Assembly (NCBI GenBank): GCA_002452425.1
Contig: DKFQ01000043.1
Location: forward strand, 1-5,309
Reading direction: 5' to 3'
Length of the DNA: 5,309 nt
DNA from: Sulfurimonas sp. UBA6792
GTDB lineage: Bacteria > Campylobacterota > Campylobacteria > Campylobacterales > Sulfurimonadaceae
Positions 1-5,309 of the stretch are shown here, in pieces. Numbering within the stretch: position 1 is the first letter of the stretch; each line of letters starts with the position of its first letter. Position numbers and translations under genes: made by a program. The notes below the pieces were generated by a model, which saw only the letters and a program-made list of their open reading frames with translations, ran no database searches and was not told where the DNA came from.

Positions 1-425
1 CTGCAAAAGTTGGCTATACACTCGATAAACTTGTTCTTGATGCTGCGTACTCTACAACGGCTACAGGAAATACAGGTACAAGATCTATAACAAACATCGC
101 AACAGGTGATAAGTCAAAAGCATATACACAATCTGTTTTCCAAGATGGTGCTGCAGTGGGTACGCGTGATACAGATACATGGAGATTTGGGGTTGCTTAT
201 AAATTTGATGCTCTCAACTTAAGTGCATCTATACAAGATATGAATCAAAATGGTGCTACAAAACCAAATGATGGCATGGAATTTGACTTAATCGCAACTG
301 CAAAAGTTGGTCAATATGTAAACTTAACGGGTATGTATATTCATCAAGATATTGATTACAAATCAGCAGCGGAAACAGACAAAAAAATTGATGCTATCCG
401 TCTGATTGCTGCTGTTAAGTTTTAA
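1..425 (+). CDS. Outer-membrane beta-barrel porin, C-terminal part (5' end outside window)
   Basis: An open frame enters from the left edge (first full codon at 3) and ends at TAA 423-425, leaving 140 residues of the C-terminus. The sequence alternates short amphipathic strands with polar loops rich in Thr, Ser, Asn and Asp. Visible strands include TWRFGVAYKF, LNLSASIQDM, MEFDLIATAKV and VNLTGMYIHQDI, and the last strand is IDAIRLIAAVKF. A C-terminal Phe preceded by alternating hydrophobic residues is the established recognition signal for the BAM assembly machinery, so this is almost certainly a Gram-negative outer-membrane barrel. In Campylobacterota the usual candidates are the major outer-membrane porins (OprD-like or MOMP-like), which pass small solutes. 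The exact family cannot be settled from the last 140 residues. A GTG at 156 is internal to the frame and is not a start. The gene is followed by a strong terminator and appears to end its own transcription unit. Confidence 0.85.
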   Translation, partial: AKVGYTLDKLVLDAAYSTTATGNTGTRSITNIATGDKSKAYTQSVFQDGAAVGTRDTDTWRFGVAYKFDALNLSASIQDMNQNGATKPNDGMEFDLIATAKVGQYVNLTGMYIHQDIDYKSAAETDKKIDAIRLIAAVKF

Positions 426-468
426 GGAAAATGAGATTTTTCTAACATTGATGTTTTAAGCATCATTG

Positions 469-500
469 AAACTTCTTTTAGAAGGGAAAGAAGTTTTTCT
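469..500 (+). terminator. Rho-independent terminator of the porin gene
   Basis: A perfect 10-bp inverted repeat, AAACTTCTTT (469-478) and AAAGAAGTTT (487-496), encloses an 8-base loop, and the T-run continues as TTTTTCT. It begins 43 bp after the porin stop codon. The T-tract lies on the plus-strand side, so it fits termination of the porin transcript. Read on the minus strand the stem has only a three-T end, so any action on the opposing small gene would be weaker. Confidence 0.8.
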
Positions 501-505
501 ATCTA

Positions 506-564
506 TTTATGCTCCGCCTCTCAAGATACTCTCCTACAAGTAGTTCGAGGGGTTGGAGCATAAA
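506..564. repeat. Imperfect 59-bp palindrome, REP/MITE-like candidate
   Basis: TTTATGCTCC (506-515) and GGAGCATAAA (555-564) are perfect 10-bp inverted arms. Inside them CCTCTC (517-522) pairs with GAGGGG (547-552) with one G-T wobble and a one-base bulge. A further short foldback, CCTAC (533-537) against GTAG (540-543), sits near the apex. The element is richer in G and C than its surroundings and lies between the convergent ends of the porin and the small minus-strand gene. That position is typical of dispersed REP-type palindromes or of bidirectional transcript-end structures. There is no T-tract directly after either arm, so a simple Rho-independent terminator is less likely. Only one copy is visible here, so its repeat nature is inferred. 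Confidence 0.5.
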
Positions 565-576
565 AACCTGTTTTCT

Positions 577-711
577 CTAGTACAAAAGGCCTTTATCTGG
601 GTGCTTCTCATCTCCCATGATAACGGCTCTATCATCAATCGCCGACTCAGCAGCACTTAGTGTCGCAACAAAACCTACCATCAAAAGCATAGCTAAGATA
701 ACTCTCTTCAT
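577..711 (-). CDS. Small exported peptide of unknown function (44 aa)
   Basis: ATG at 711 and TAG at 577-579 bound a 44-codon frame. The N-terminus, MKRVILAMLLMVGFVATLSA, is a textbook Sec signal peptide: a Lys-Arg n-region, a hydrophobic core of about 14 residues, and a likely signal peptidase I site after S-A-A (residue 21). The mature part would be about 23 residues, starting ESAIDDR and ending HPDKGLLY, with several acidic and few basic residues and no Cys. The lack of Cys rules out a lipobox lipoprotein and disulfide bonds. GGAG at 719-722 lies 7 nt before the ATG. A 167-bp intergenic region upstream carries paired direct repeats. I do not recognise the family. It could be a small periplasmic peptide, or the remnant of a longer exported protein. 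The signal peptide plus the ribosome-binding site make translation likely. Confidence 0.65.
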   Translation of the reverse strand: MKRVILAMLLMVGFVATLSAAESAIDDRAVIMGDEKHPDKGLLY

Positions 712-718
712 TGTCTAA

Positions 719-722
719 CTCC
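719..722 (-). promoter_or_regulatory. Ribosome binding site of the small exported peptide
   Basis: On the minus strand GGAG (within ACGGAGTT) lies 7 nt upstream of ATG 711. This is the best Shine-Dalgarno match in the intergenic region and supports the reading of 577-711 as a real gene. Confidence 0.65.
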
Positions 723-740
723 GTTTTTATTTTATTTTTT

Positions 741-801
741 TATAGACCCCTCTATCGAAAAAGCGATAAAACAATCTATAAATGTGATAAAATAATAACA
801 A
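741..801 (-). promoter_or_regulatory. Promoter/operator region of the small exported peptide, with 21-bp-spaced direct repeats
   Basis: On the plus strand GCGATAAAACAAT (763-775) and GTGATAAAATAAT (784-796) match at 11 of 13 positions and start 21 bp apart, two helical turns. Read toward the small gene they are ATTATTTTATCAC then ATTGTTTTATCGC. Two promoter placements are possible. One uses TCTATA (746-741) as -10, with the nearer repeat covering the -35 region, which suits an activator. The other uses TTGTTA (801-796) and TATAGA (780-775) with a 15-bp spacer, with the repeats inside and just after the promoter, which suits a repressor. A small inverted repeat, TATCG (753-757) with CGATA (764-768), overlaps the nearer copy. 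The repeats are seen directly; the regulatory reading is inferred. Confidence 0.4.
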
Positions 802-861
802 GTTTTTGCTCGTTTGCTATAAATTCTATAGTTTAATTAAAAAAACTTATGTTGATGCTTC

Positions 862-882
862 AAAAAGTAACAATTTTGTTAC
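862..882 (-). terminator. Possible terminator overlapping the end of the WD40 gene
   Basis: On the minus strand GTAACA (882-877) and TGTTAC (872-867) form a 6-bp stem around AAAT, followed at once by TTTTT (866-862). The stop codon TAA (881-879) is inside the upstream arm. The stem is AT-rich and would be weak, but its position at the end of the four-gene run and the T-tract fit an intrinsic terminator. Confidence 0.45.
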
Positions 883-3002
883 AAAATAGTCTCAACTGCC
901 ATAGAAGGTCTCCATCTCTCTCTATCGCCGCATACTTGTGCTTCAAGCGTAAGTTTGGATTCTGGGTAATTTGCTTGAAAAAGAAAGAAAAGCTCTTTTA
1001 TCTCTTGACTCAAACCATAGTAAAGAAGATAGTTTTTAATACCGTTTTCTACTATCTTCTGCTCTGTATGTTGATAGATGGCATCTTTGAGCTGGGTGAT
1101 GTGCAAAAGAGAAAAAAGGTCTGCGATATCTGTATTTTTAGATCTTACCTTCATGTAGTTTTGTAGAGTTGTTTTGAGCCCCTCTGCATCGGATTTGAGT
1201 GCGTAATCATACGCTTTGTCAAAATCCTCTTCCCATGCCGCTTGAAGTTTTTTTCCATCTTGGGTGTTTTGAAGAGCGGGAGATGCATCAAGAAGATTGT
1301 AAGCTCCGATGGTGTTTTGCATCTCGATGGCGTGAAAAAATTTATGCTGATTTTCTATATCGGTGATAATCTCTTTTGCTTCTTCTTTAAAATCATCAAA
1401 ATCAAGTAAAATACGAAAAATCTTTACCGCTGCGTGCGTATCGCCGTTACTTAGGAGAGTTTGCGCTTTCATGTAGAGTGAATCTGAGTAGTGAACCAAA
1501 GCTTTATACTCCGGATACTCTTTTAAAAATGGGTTCTGTTTGACAAGTTCAAAAGAGAGTTTAAACTCCTGCTGTGCGATAGATGTACGAAATCTTCTAT
1601 AAACGTGAATGTTAAGTACAAGCTCTTGAATCAGCACCGTTTTTTCGCTTATGCCACGATAGGGCATCAAAATCTCTTGCGCCATAGCACTCATTTTTGC
1701 ATCAAGCAGATACTTTTTTGCAAGCGCAAATGTCTTCTCCCACTGCGCCTCTAACGCTTTGTAAACTTTCGTCTCTTTGTAGATTGGGTGCATATTTGCT
1801 AAATTATAAGCTAAGGAGATTTTTTTGTTTTTTACAAACATCAAAAACTTATCGTACTCCGCATACTCTTGGACAAGTTTTTGTCCAAATTGCCGCTTGG
1901 AAGAGATGGAGTTAAAACCCTCAAGCACTTTTAGTGCATTTGTTTTGTCGTTTCTTTCAAGAAACTCTTTTGCATAGTAAAGCGCTTTTTCCCATAGAGC
2001 ATCGAAATCTTTAGATGCTTGAGTGTATTTTAAAAGAGGGTTTTGCTCTATCTCTTGGAGCATTTGGGCATATTTTTTCTCTTTGATAAGCTTTGCAAGT
2101 TCATCTTCGTTGGCAAAAATATCATAAACAAGAAGTGCACCATCCTCAGTTGCAACTAGAAGTTGGTTTTTTTGTTCATCGAAACATAAAGCCGTAACTG
2201 CATGCTCAAACTTGATATATCGGCGCGATATAAGTTTATAGCTATATAAATCATAGACTAAAACATAGCCGAGTTTTGTTCCTAAAAAGATAAAACCGTT
2301 TTTGTGTGCGATGGTAATTTGCGTTACATCATCGTGGATGTCGTGGAGTTTTCCGACGACTTTGAGCGTGTTGATATTCCAAATAAACCCTTGGCTCTTT
2401 TTATCGATACTCAAAAGGTGTTCTTGGTCTAAAAATGCAACTTTAAGAACCGGAGCGGAGTGTTGTTTGAGTTTGCCTTTTGGCAGCATCAAACTAAGAC
2501 TAAAGAGAGAGATGTTTTTGTCATAACTGGCAGTTGCGACGATATCGCCATCACTGCTAAATGCTATGTCGTTGACGATATCAAGATGGCGCGGAAGTGT
2601 GAGCGCTAGCTTTTTAGTCTGGATGTCAACACCAAAAACGCCTCCATCATCGCCACACGAGAACATGTATCTATCTTTTGGATCGATACTGACACATGCG
2701 ACTTCGCCTTGGTGTCTGTCAAGTGAAGCGATGTTTTTTCTGCTTTTTGTCGCAAAAAGTTTTGCTTCTCTTGCATCATGTGACAAGGTGGCAAAGTAGT
2801 CTGCGCCAGAGGTAAAGTCGATAACTTTTGTGGCGTACCTTGTATGCAAAATAGCCATCTTAATCTCATCTTTAGCCACAAGCTTCTCTTTGTCGAGATA
2901 TCTGATGGTTGTAAAGGCGTCCGCTGTTAAAAGCGTTTGAGAGTTAAGTATCTTTAAAAAAATAATCGCTTCATCAAAACTGCTTTTTTTCAGGGGTGTC
3001 AT
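879..3002 (-). CDS. WD40 beta-propeller protein with C-terminal alpha-helical repeats (707 aa)
   Basis: Residues 1-296 read as seven WD40-type blades of about 42 residues, with blades starting near 1, 57, 99, 141, 183, 224 and 267. The clearest are GEVACVSIDPKDRYMFSCGDDG (about 99-120), DIVNDIAFSSDGDIVATASYD (141-161) and the last one ending ATEDGALLVYDIF. Seven blades make a complete propeller. From about 303 to 650 the protein is all-helical and holds four repeats of 84-85 residues, anchored by Pro 322, 406, 491 and 575. Trp 337, 421 and 590 (Ser 506 in copy three) and Ala 344, 428, 513 and 597 recur in register. No signal peptide or membrane segment is seen, so it is probably cytoplasmic. 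WD40 and helical-repeat folds are protein-binding scaffolds; no catalytic motif is visible and the partner is unknown. It starts at ATG 3002, 9 bp after ilvA, with TAA in frame just upstream and only a weak, distant AAGAGAG as Shine-Dalgarno, so translation may be coupled to ilvA. Confidence 0.88.
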   Translation of the reverse strand: MTPLKKSSFDEAIIFLKILNSQTLLTADAFTTIRYLDKEKLVAKDEIKMAILHTRYATKVIDFTSGADYFATLSHDAREAKLFATKSRKNIASLDRHQGEVACVSIDPKDRYMFSCGDDGGVFGVDIQTKKLALTLPRHLDIVNDIAFSSDGDIVATASYDKNISLFSLSLMLPKGKLKQHSAPVLKVAFLDQEHLLSIDKKSQGFIWNINTLKVVGKLHDIHDDVTQITIAHKNGFIFLGTKLGYVLVYDLYSYKLISRRYIKFEHAVTALCFDEQKNQLLVATEDGALLVYDIFANEDELAKLIKEKKYAQMLQEIEQNPLLKYTQASKDFDALWEKALYYAKEFLERNDKTNALKVLEGFNSISSKRQFGQKLVQEYAEYDKFLMFVKNKKISLAYNLANMHPIYKETKVYKALEAQWEKTFALAKKYLLDAKMSAMAQEILMPYRGISEKTVLIQELVLNIHVYRRFRTSIAQQEFKLSFELVKQNPFLKEYPEYKALVHYSDSLYMKAQTLLSNGDTHAAVKIFRILLDFDDFKEEAKEIITDIENQHKFFHAIEMQNTIGAYNLLDASPALQNTQDGKKLQAAWEEDFDKAYDYALKSDAEGLKTTLQNYMKVRSKNTDIADLFSLLHITQLKDAIYQHTEQKIVENGIKNYLLYYGLSQEIKELFFLFQANYPESKLTLEAQVCGDRERWRPSMAVETIL

Positions 3003-3011
3003 AGCTTAGTT

Positions 3012-4214
3012 TTACTCTCTTATGTAGTTTTCTTCTTTGAGCACTTTGTAAATCATACCTTGATGCTCTTCGCCTTTTGTTTCAAGATGCACAGTCACAC
3101 TTGCATCCCCATAATCAAGCGAAATGGAGGTTCTGTCGTACGATATATGTACGATATTTGCGTTGAGGTCTTGGAGTATCTGCGTAAAGCGCATGAGTGC
3201 CCCCGGTTTGTCGATGAGTGTAACCGTAAACTTCATCTTTCTGCCTGATTTGAGCAGACCTTTTTCGATGATAACGGAGAGAAGCGTGACATCCATGTTG
3301 CCACCGCTTAGAACGATGGCTACTTTTTTGCCCTTAAGATGTTCAAGCTTGTCATGCAAAAGTGCCGCAACGCCAACTGCTCCAGCACCCTCAACCACAA
3401 GCTTTTGTCTCTCAAGCAAAAACAAAATCGCACTTGCTATCTCCTCATCATCTACGCTGATAAATCTATCGACACTCTCTAGCATATAGCCTAAAGTGAT
3501 GGGTGATGTGTCTCTCACGGCGATTCCGTCTGCAATGGTTCTCACACTTATGCTATCTATGGGTGTTTTTGAGTCAAACGAGTTTTTAAGTGCGGGTGCG
3601 CCTTTTGCGCTTACTGCTATAACCTCTATATTTGGGTTGATGCTTTTGATGGTACATGCCATCCCAGAAACAAGTCCGCCACCCCCAGCAGGGATAACAA
3701 CTGCGTCCAAATCGGCACATTTGTCTAAGATATCTAAAGCGAGCGTTCCCTGCCCTGCTATGACCTCATCATCCTCAAAAGGGTGTACAAATGTAAGTGA
3801 GTGTAATTTAGCATACTCTATGGCGTGAGCATACGCTTCATCATAGTTTGCGCCATGTAAAATGACATCCGCACCATAGTTTTTCACTCCGTTTATCTTG
3901 GTGAGCGGTGTTGCCTCAGGCATAACGATAATAGCTTTTATGCCAAACATAGAAGCGGAGAGTGCCACACCCTGAGCGTGGTTGCCGGCACTTGCAGCGA
4001 TAACGCCACACGCTCTTTGTGCATTGGTAAGAGTTGCTATCTTGTTGTAAGCTCCTCTGATTTTAAATGCGCCTGTGACTTGAAGGTTCTCTTTTTTTAG
4101 GTAAACCTCACATCCTGAGTGTTTGCTTAGATGGGGTGCGTAAGAGAGAGGTGTGTCAACAACTACGCCCTTTATGCGCTCTCTTGCTTCATAGATTTTT
4201 TTTACATCAAACAA
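3012..4214 (-). CDS. ilvA: Threonine ammonia-lyase (threonine dehydratase), ACT-domain form
   Basis: This cytoplasmic PLP enzyme deaminates L-threonine to 2-oxobutanoate and ammonia, the first step toward isoleucine; many homologues also act on serine. The 400-residue length matches the short form with a single ACT domain (TIGR01127 type), rather than the roughly 510-residue E. coli biosynthetic enzyme. Visible motifs are GAFKIRGAYNKI with the PLP-binding Lys at 51, SAGNHAQG (75-82), the phosphate-binding PAGGGGLVSG (175-184), VEGAGAVGVAAL (274-285) and VLSGGNMD (301-308). The ACT domain, about 327-400, opens with MKFTVTLIDKPGALMRFTQIL and probably carries allosteric control. The start is a TTG at 4214, six nt after TAGGAG, and no ATG in frame fits the N-terminus of the family better. 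It follows the CoA-binding gene by 9 bp. The single-ACT group includes both biosynthetic and catabolic members, so the exact role depends on the rest of the genome. Confidence 0.95.
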   Translation of the reverse strand: MFDVKKIYEARERIKGVVVDTPLSYAPHLSKHSGCEVYLKKENLQVTGAFKIRGAYNKIATLTNAQRACGVIAASAGNHAQGVALSASMFGIKAIIVMPEATPLTKINGVKNYGADVILHGANYDEAYAHAIEYAKLHSLTFVHPFEDDEVIAGQGTLALDILDKCADLDAVVIPAGGGGLVSGMACTIKSINPNIEVIAVSAKGAPALKNSFDSKTPIDSISVRTIADGIAVRDTSPITLGYMLESVDRFISVDDEEIASAILFLLERQKLVVEGAGAVGVAALLHDKLEHLKGKKVAIVLSGGNMDVTLLSVIIEKGLLKSGRKMKFTVTLIDKPGALMRFTQILQDLNANIVHISYDRTSISLDYGDASVTVHLETKGEEHQGMIYKVLKEENYIRE

Positions 4215-4220
4215 AAAAAT

Positions 4221-4226
4221 CTCCTA
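4221..4226 (-). promoter_or_regulatory. Ribosome binding site of ilvA, overlapping the upstream stop codon
   Basis: Minus-strand TAGGAG (4226-4221) lies six nt before the TTG start of ilvA and sets that start. Its TAG is the stop codon of the CoA-binding gene. The CTCC just upstream (4232-4229) can pair with the GGAG around a four-base loop, TTTA. Ribosomes finishing the upstream gene would open this small stem, which suggests translational coupling. Confidence 0.6.
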
Positions 4227-4652
4227 AAGGAGCGTGCGATGTTCTACCATCGTACACATGTTTTGCACAACGCGCATGCCCGCATCTTTGGCTTTTTGTG
4301 CCGCTTCGTTGTTGACAATCCCTTTTTGCGCCCAAAAAATCTTCACATCCCCTCTCTCTATACAAGCATCCGCCACCAACGGTAAAATGTCCGGTTTTCT
4401 AAAGATATTTACCATGTCTATCTCAAAAGGAATCTCTGCAAGTGAGCGATACACTTTTTCGCCTAAAATAGTCTCCTCTTTTGGATAAATCGGTACTATC
4501 TTAAAGCCATGCTCTTGGAGATACTTTGCCACTCTGTGGCTGTCTTTGGTCTCATCTGGTGAGAGTCCGACTACGGCTATAGTTTTTGTGATGTTAAATA
4601 TCTCTTTAATCTCTTGTTTATTTGCATTGATAGTTGGAAATTCGCACTCCAT
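4224..4652 (-). CDS. CoA-binding Rossmann-fold protein (YccU/YneT-like, 142 aa)
   Basis: A single CoA_binding_2 domain (PF13380 type) fills the protein. The N-terminal ITKTIAVVGLSPDETKDSH (21-39) is the first beta strand plus the glycine-rich nucleotide-binding turn. It is followed by VAKYLQEHGFKIVPIYPK (41-58), the family's YP motif. The later IFWAQKGIVNNEAAQKAKDAG (105-125) and the C-terminal VVQNMCTMVEH with Cys 133 are also family hallmarks. These stand-alone domains resemble the CoA-binding half of acyl-CoA/succinyl-CoA synthetase alpha subunits but lack the catalytic remainder, and their role is not established. The frame is open to a TTG at 4682. I choose ATG 4652 because AAGGAG (4663-4658) sits 5 nt before it and the family N-terminus fits. 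The TAG stop lies within the ilvA ribosome binding site. It lies 30 bp after the DUF2400 gene. Confidence 0.9.
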   Translation of the reverse strand: MECEFPTINANKQEIKEIFNITKTIAVVGLSPDETKDSHRVAKYLQEHGFKIVPIYPKEETILGEKVYRSLAEIPFEIDMVNIFRKPDILPLVADACIERGDVKIFWAQKGIVNNEAAQKAKDAGMRVVQNMCTMVEHRTLL

Positions 4653-4657
4653 AGACG

Positions 4658-4663
4658 CTCCTT
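4658..4663 (-). promoter_or_regulatory. Ribosome binding site that fixes the start of the CoA-binding gene
   Basis: Minus-strand AAGGAG lies 5 nt upstream of ATG 4652. This is a near-perfect Shine-Dalgarno and argues against the upstream TTG at 4682, which would place this site inside the coding region. Confidence 0.7.
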
Positions 4664-4682
4664 GTGATGTGTAATAAAGCAA

Positions 4683-5309
4683 TTATACCAAAAGTTTCTC
4701 TTGCCCAATGCGGTAGAGGGCAAAATCGTATTTCAGCGGGTCTTGTCTGTCAAACTCTTTAAGCTTATTTGTCAGCTCAAGTGCTGCTTCCAAATCGTAA
4801 CTTTTTCTCTCCAGAAGCCCCAATTTTTTAGAGACATTAAAAGTGTGCGTATCAAGCGGAATTATAAGGTCGCTTTTGTCAACGCCGCTCCACAAACCCA
4901 TGTCGATGTTGTCACTTCTAACCATCCAGCGCAAGTACATCATCCAACGCTTCAACGCCCCTGCTCCCTTTGTTTTTAAGGTTACTTGAGAGATTAAAAA
5001 GTTGTATCCCATGGTTGCGTGCGGATAAATCTCTTGCAGTGTTTTTATAATAGAGTTTATGCCCTCTATGACACTTCTGTTTTTAAGATAGCCGCCCTTA
5101 AAAACCTCTTCAAGCGTTGTTTTTTCATTTAGGCGTTTGAGAGCGATAAAAAGAGCCGCCACATCTTCACTCTTTTGAAATCTGTAATAGTGATTTTTCA
5201 GAGCTTCTCTTATCTCATCATCACTTTTAGCAAGAAGCGAAAAATCAAGAGAATTTAAAAACTTCACTATCTGTTTTACATTTCCGTATGCAAAAAGCGC
5301 GCAAATCAG
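4683..5309 (-). CDS. TIGR02757/DUF2400 family protein, N-terminus cut by right edge
   Basis: The frame is open from the right edge (5309) to TAA at 4683-4685, giving 208 residues. A GTG at 5267 could be mistaken for the start, but the 14 codons before it encode ICALFAYGNVKQ, which matches the conserved N-terminal part of this family, so the gene continues outside the window. Further family landmarks, numbered from the edge, are KRWMMYLRWMVR (120-131), IDMGLW (135-140), IIPLDTHTF (149-157) and DPLKYDFAL (190-198). Family members are usually about 250 residues, so roughly 40 are probably missing. The all-helical protein has no known biochemical function. Its helical pattern has been likened to helix-hairpin-helix DNA glycosylases, but that link is uncertain. 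It is the first visible gene of the minus-strand run that continues into the CoA-binding gene and ilvA. Confidence 0.88.
   Translation of the reverse strand: MICALFAYGNVKQIVKFLNSLDFSLLAKSDDEIREALKNHYYRFQKSEDVAALFIALKRLNEKTTLEEVFKGGYLKNRSVIEGINSIIKTLQEIYPHATMGYNFLISQVTLKTKGAGALKRWMMYLRWMVRSDNIDMGLWSGVDKSDLIIPLDTHTFNVSKKLGLLERKSYDLEAALELTNKLKEFDRQDPLKYDFALYRIGQEKLLV

Noticed and set aside
156..158. GTG at 156 as start of an 89-residue protein
   Set aside because: The same frame is open to the left edge with continuous beta-barrel-like sequence, so this is the interior of a longer porin.
815..823. Plus-strand extended -10-like TGCTATAAA that could drive an antisense RNA into the WD40 3' end
   Set aside because: No -35 match sits at proper spacing, and TATAAA-like words are expected by chance in this AT-rich gap; 5'-end data would be needed.
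426..878. CRISPR array, tRNA or riboswitch in the intergenic region
   Set aside because: No regularly spaced repeats, cloverleaf or known aptamer pattern is seen; the region is explained by a terminator, a palindrome, the small gene and its upstream sequence.
849..1166. Plus-strand ORF of 105 codons over the 3' end of the WD40 gene
   Set aside because: It is antisense to the helical C-terminus, with an unstructured Lys/Leu/Phe-rich translation and no Shine-Dalgarno before its ATG.
2606..2881. Minus-strand ORF of 91 codons inside the WD40 gene in another frame
   Set aside because: It lies wholly within clear WD40 blades of the long frame and shows no recognisable domain.
3124..3828. Two plus-strand ORFs (121 and 110 codons) opposite ilvA
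   Set aside because: They are antisense to strongly conserved ilvA motifs, low in sequence complexity and rich in Ser, Pro and Leu, as shadow frames are; no ribosome binding site stands out.
4131..4488. Plus-strand ORFs opposite the ilvA start and the CoA-binding gene
   Set aside because: They are antisense to well-supported conserved proteins and have no translation signal.
4682..4682. TTG at 4682 as start of the CoA-binding gene (10 extra residues)
   Set aside because: The best Shine-Dalgarno (4658-4663) lies downstream of it and points to ATG 4652; the extra residues are not part of the domain.

Overview
The window looks like a chromosomal segment of a Campylobacterota (Epsilonproteobacteria) species, most likely a Sulfurimonas/Sulfuricurvum-type bacterium. 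The grounds are AT-rich DNA with T- and A-rich intergenic runs, Lys/Ile/Leu-rich proteins, a single-ACT threonine ammonia-lyase, a DUF2400 (TIGR02757) gene and a porin ending in Phe. This assignment is an inference from style and gene content; no rRNA or species marker is present.

Left part (1-878). The 3' end of a plus-strand outer-membrane beta-barrel porin enters from the left edge and stops at 425. A Rho-independent terminator follows (469-498), then an imperfect 59-bp palindrome (506-564) that resembles a REP/MITE-like intergenic repeat. On the minus strand, between this palindrome and the next gene, lies a 44-codon ORF (577-711). It encodes a signal peptide plus a mature peptide of about 23 residues, and it has a good Shine-Dalgarno site. 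Upstream of it are two 13-bp direct repeats exactly 21 bp apart, which look like a regulator-binding site.

Right part (5309 down to 862, minus strand). Four genes are packed head to tail with gaps of 30, 9 and 9 bp and probably form one operon. They are a DUF2400/TIGR02757 protein (cut by the right edge), a small CoA-binding Rossmann protein, a PLP-dependent threonine ammonia-lyase with an ACT domain (ilvA), and a 707-residue protein. That last protein joins a seven-bladed WD40 propeller to four tandem alpha-helical repeats of 84-85 residues. A hairpin overlapping its stop codon, followed by five T, may end the transcript. The operon promoter lies outside the window.

IlvA gives the only clear metabolic role (threonine to 2-oxobutanoate, entry to isoleucine). 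The CoA-binding and DUF2400 proteins are widely conserved but poorly understood, and the WD40/helical-repeat protein looks like a scaffold of unknown partner. The least ordinary items are the small secreted peptide with its direct-repeat promoter and the regular helical-repeat array of the WD40 protein. No CRISPR array, tRNA, rRNA, transposase or toxin-antitoxin pair was found.
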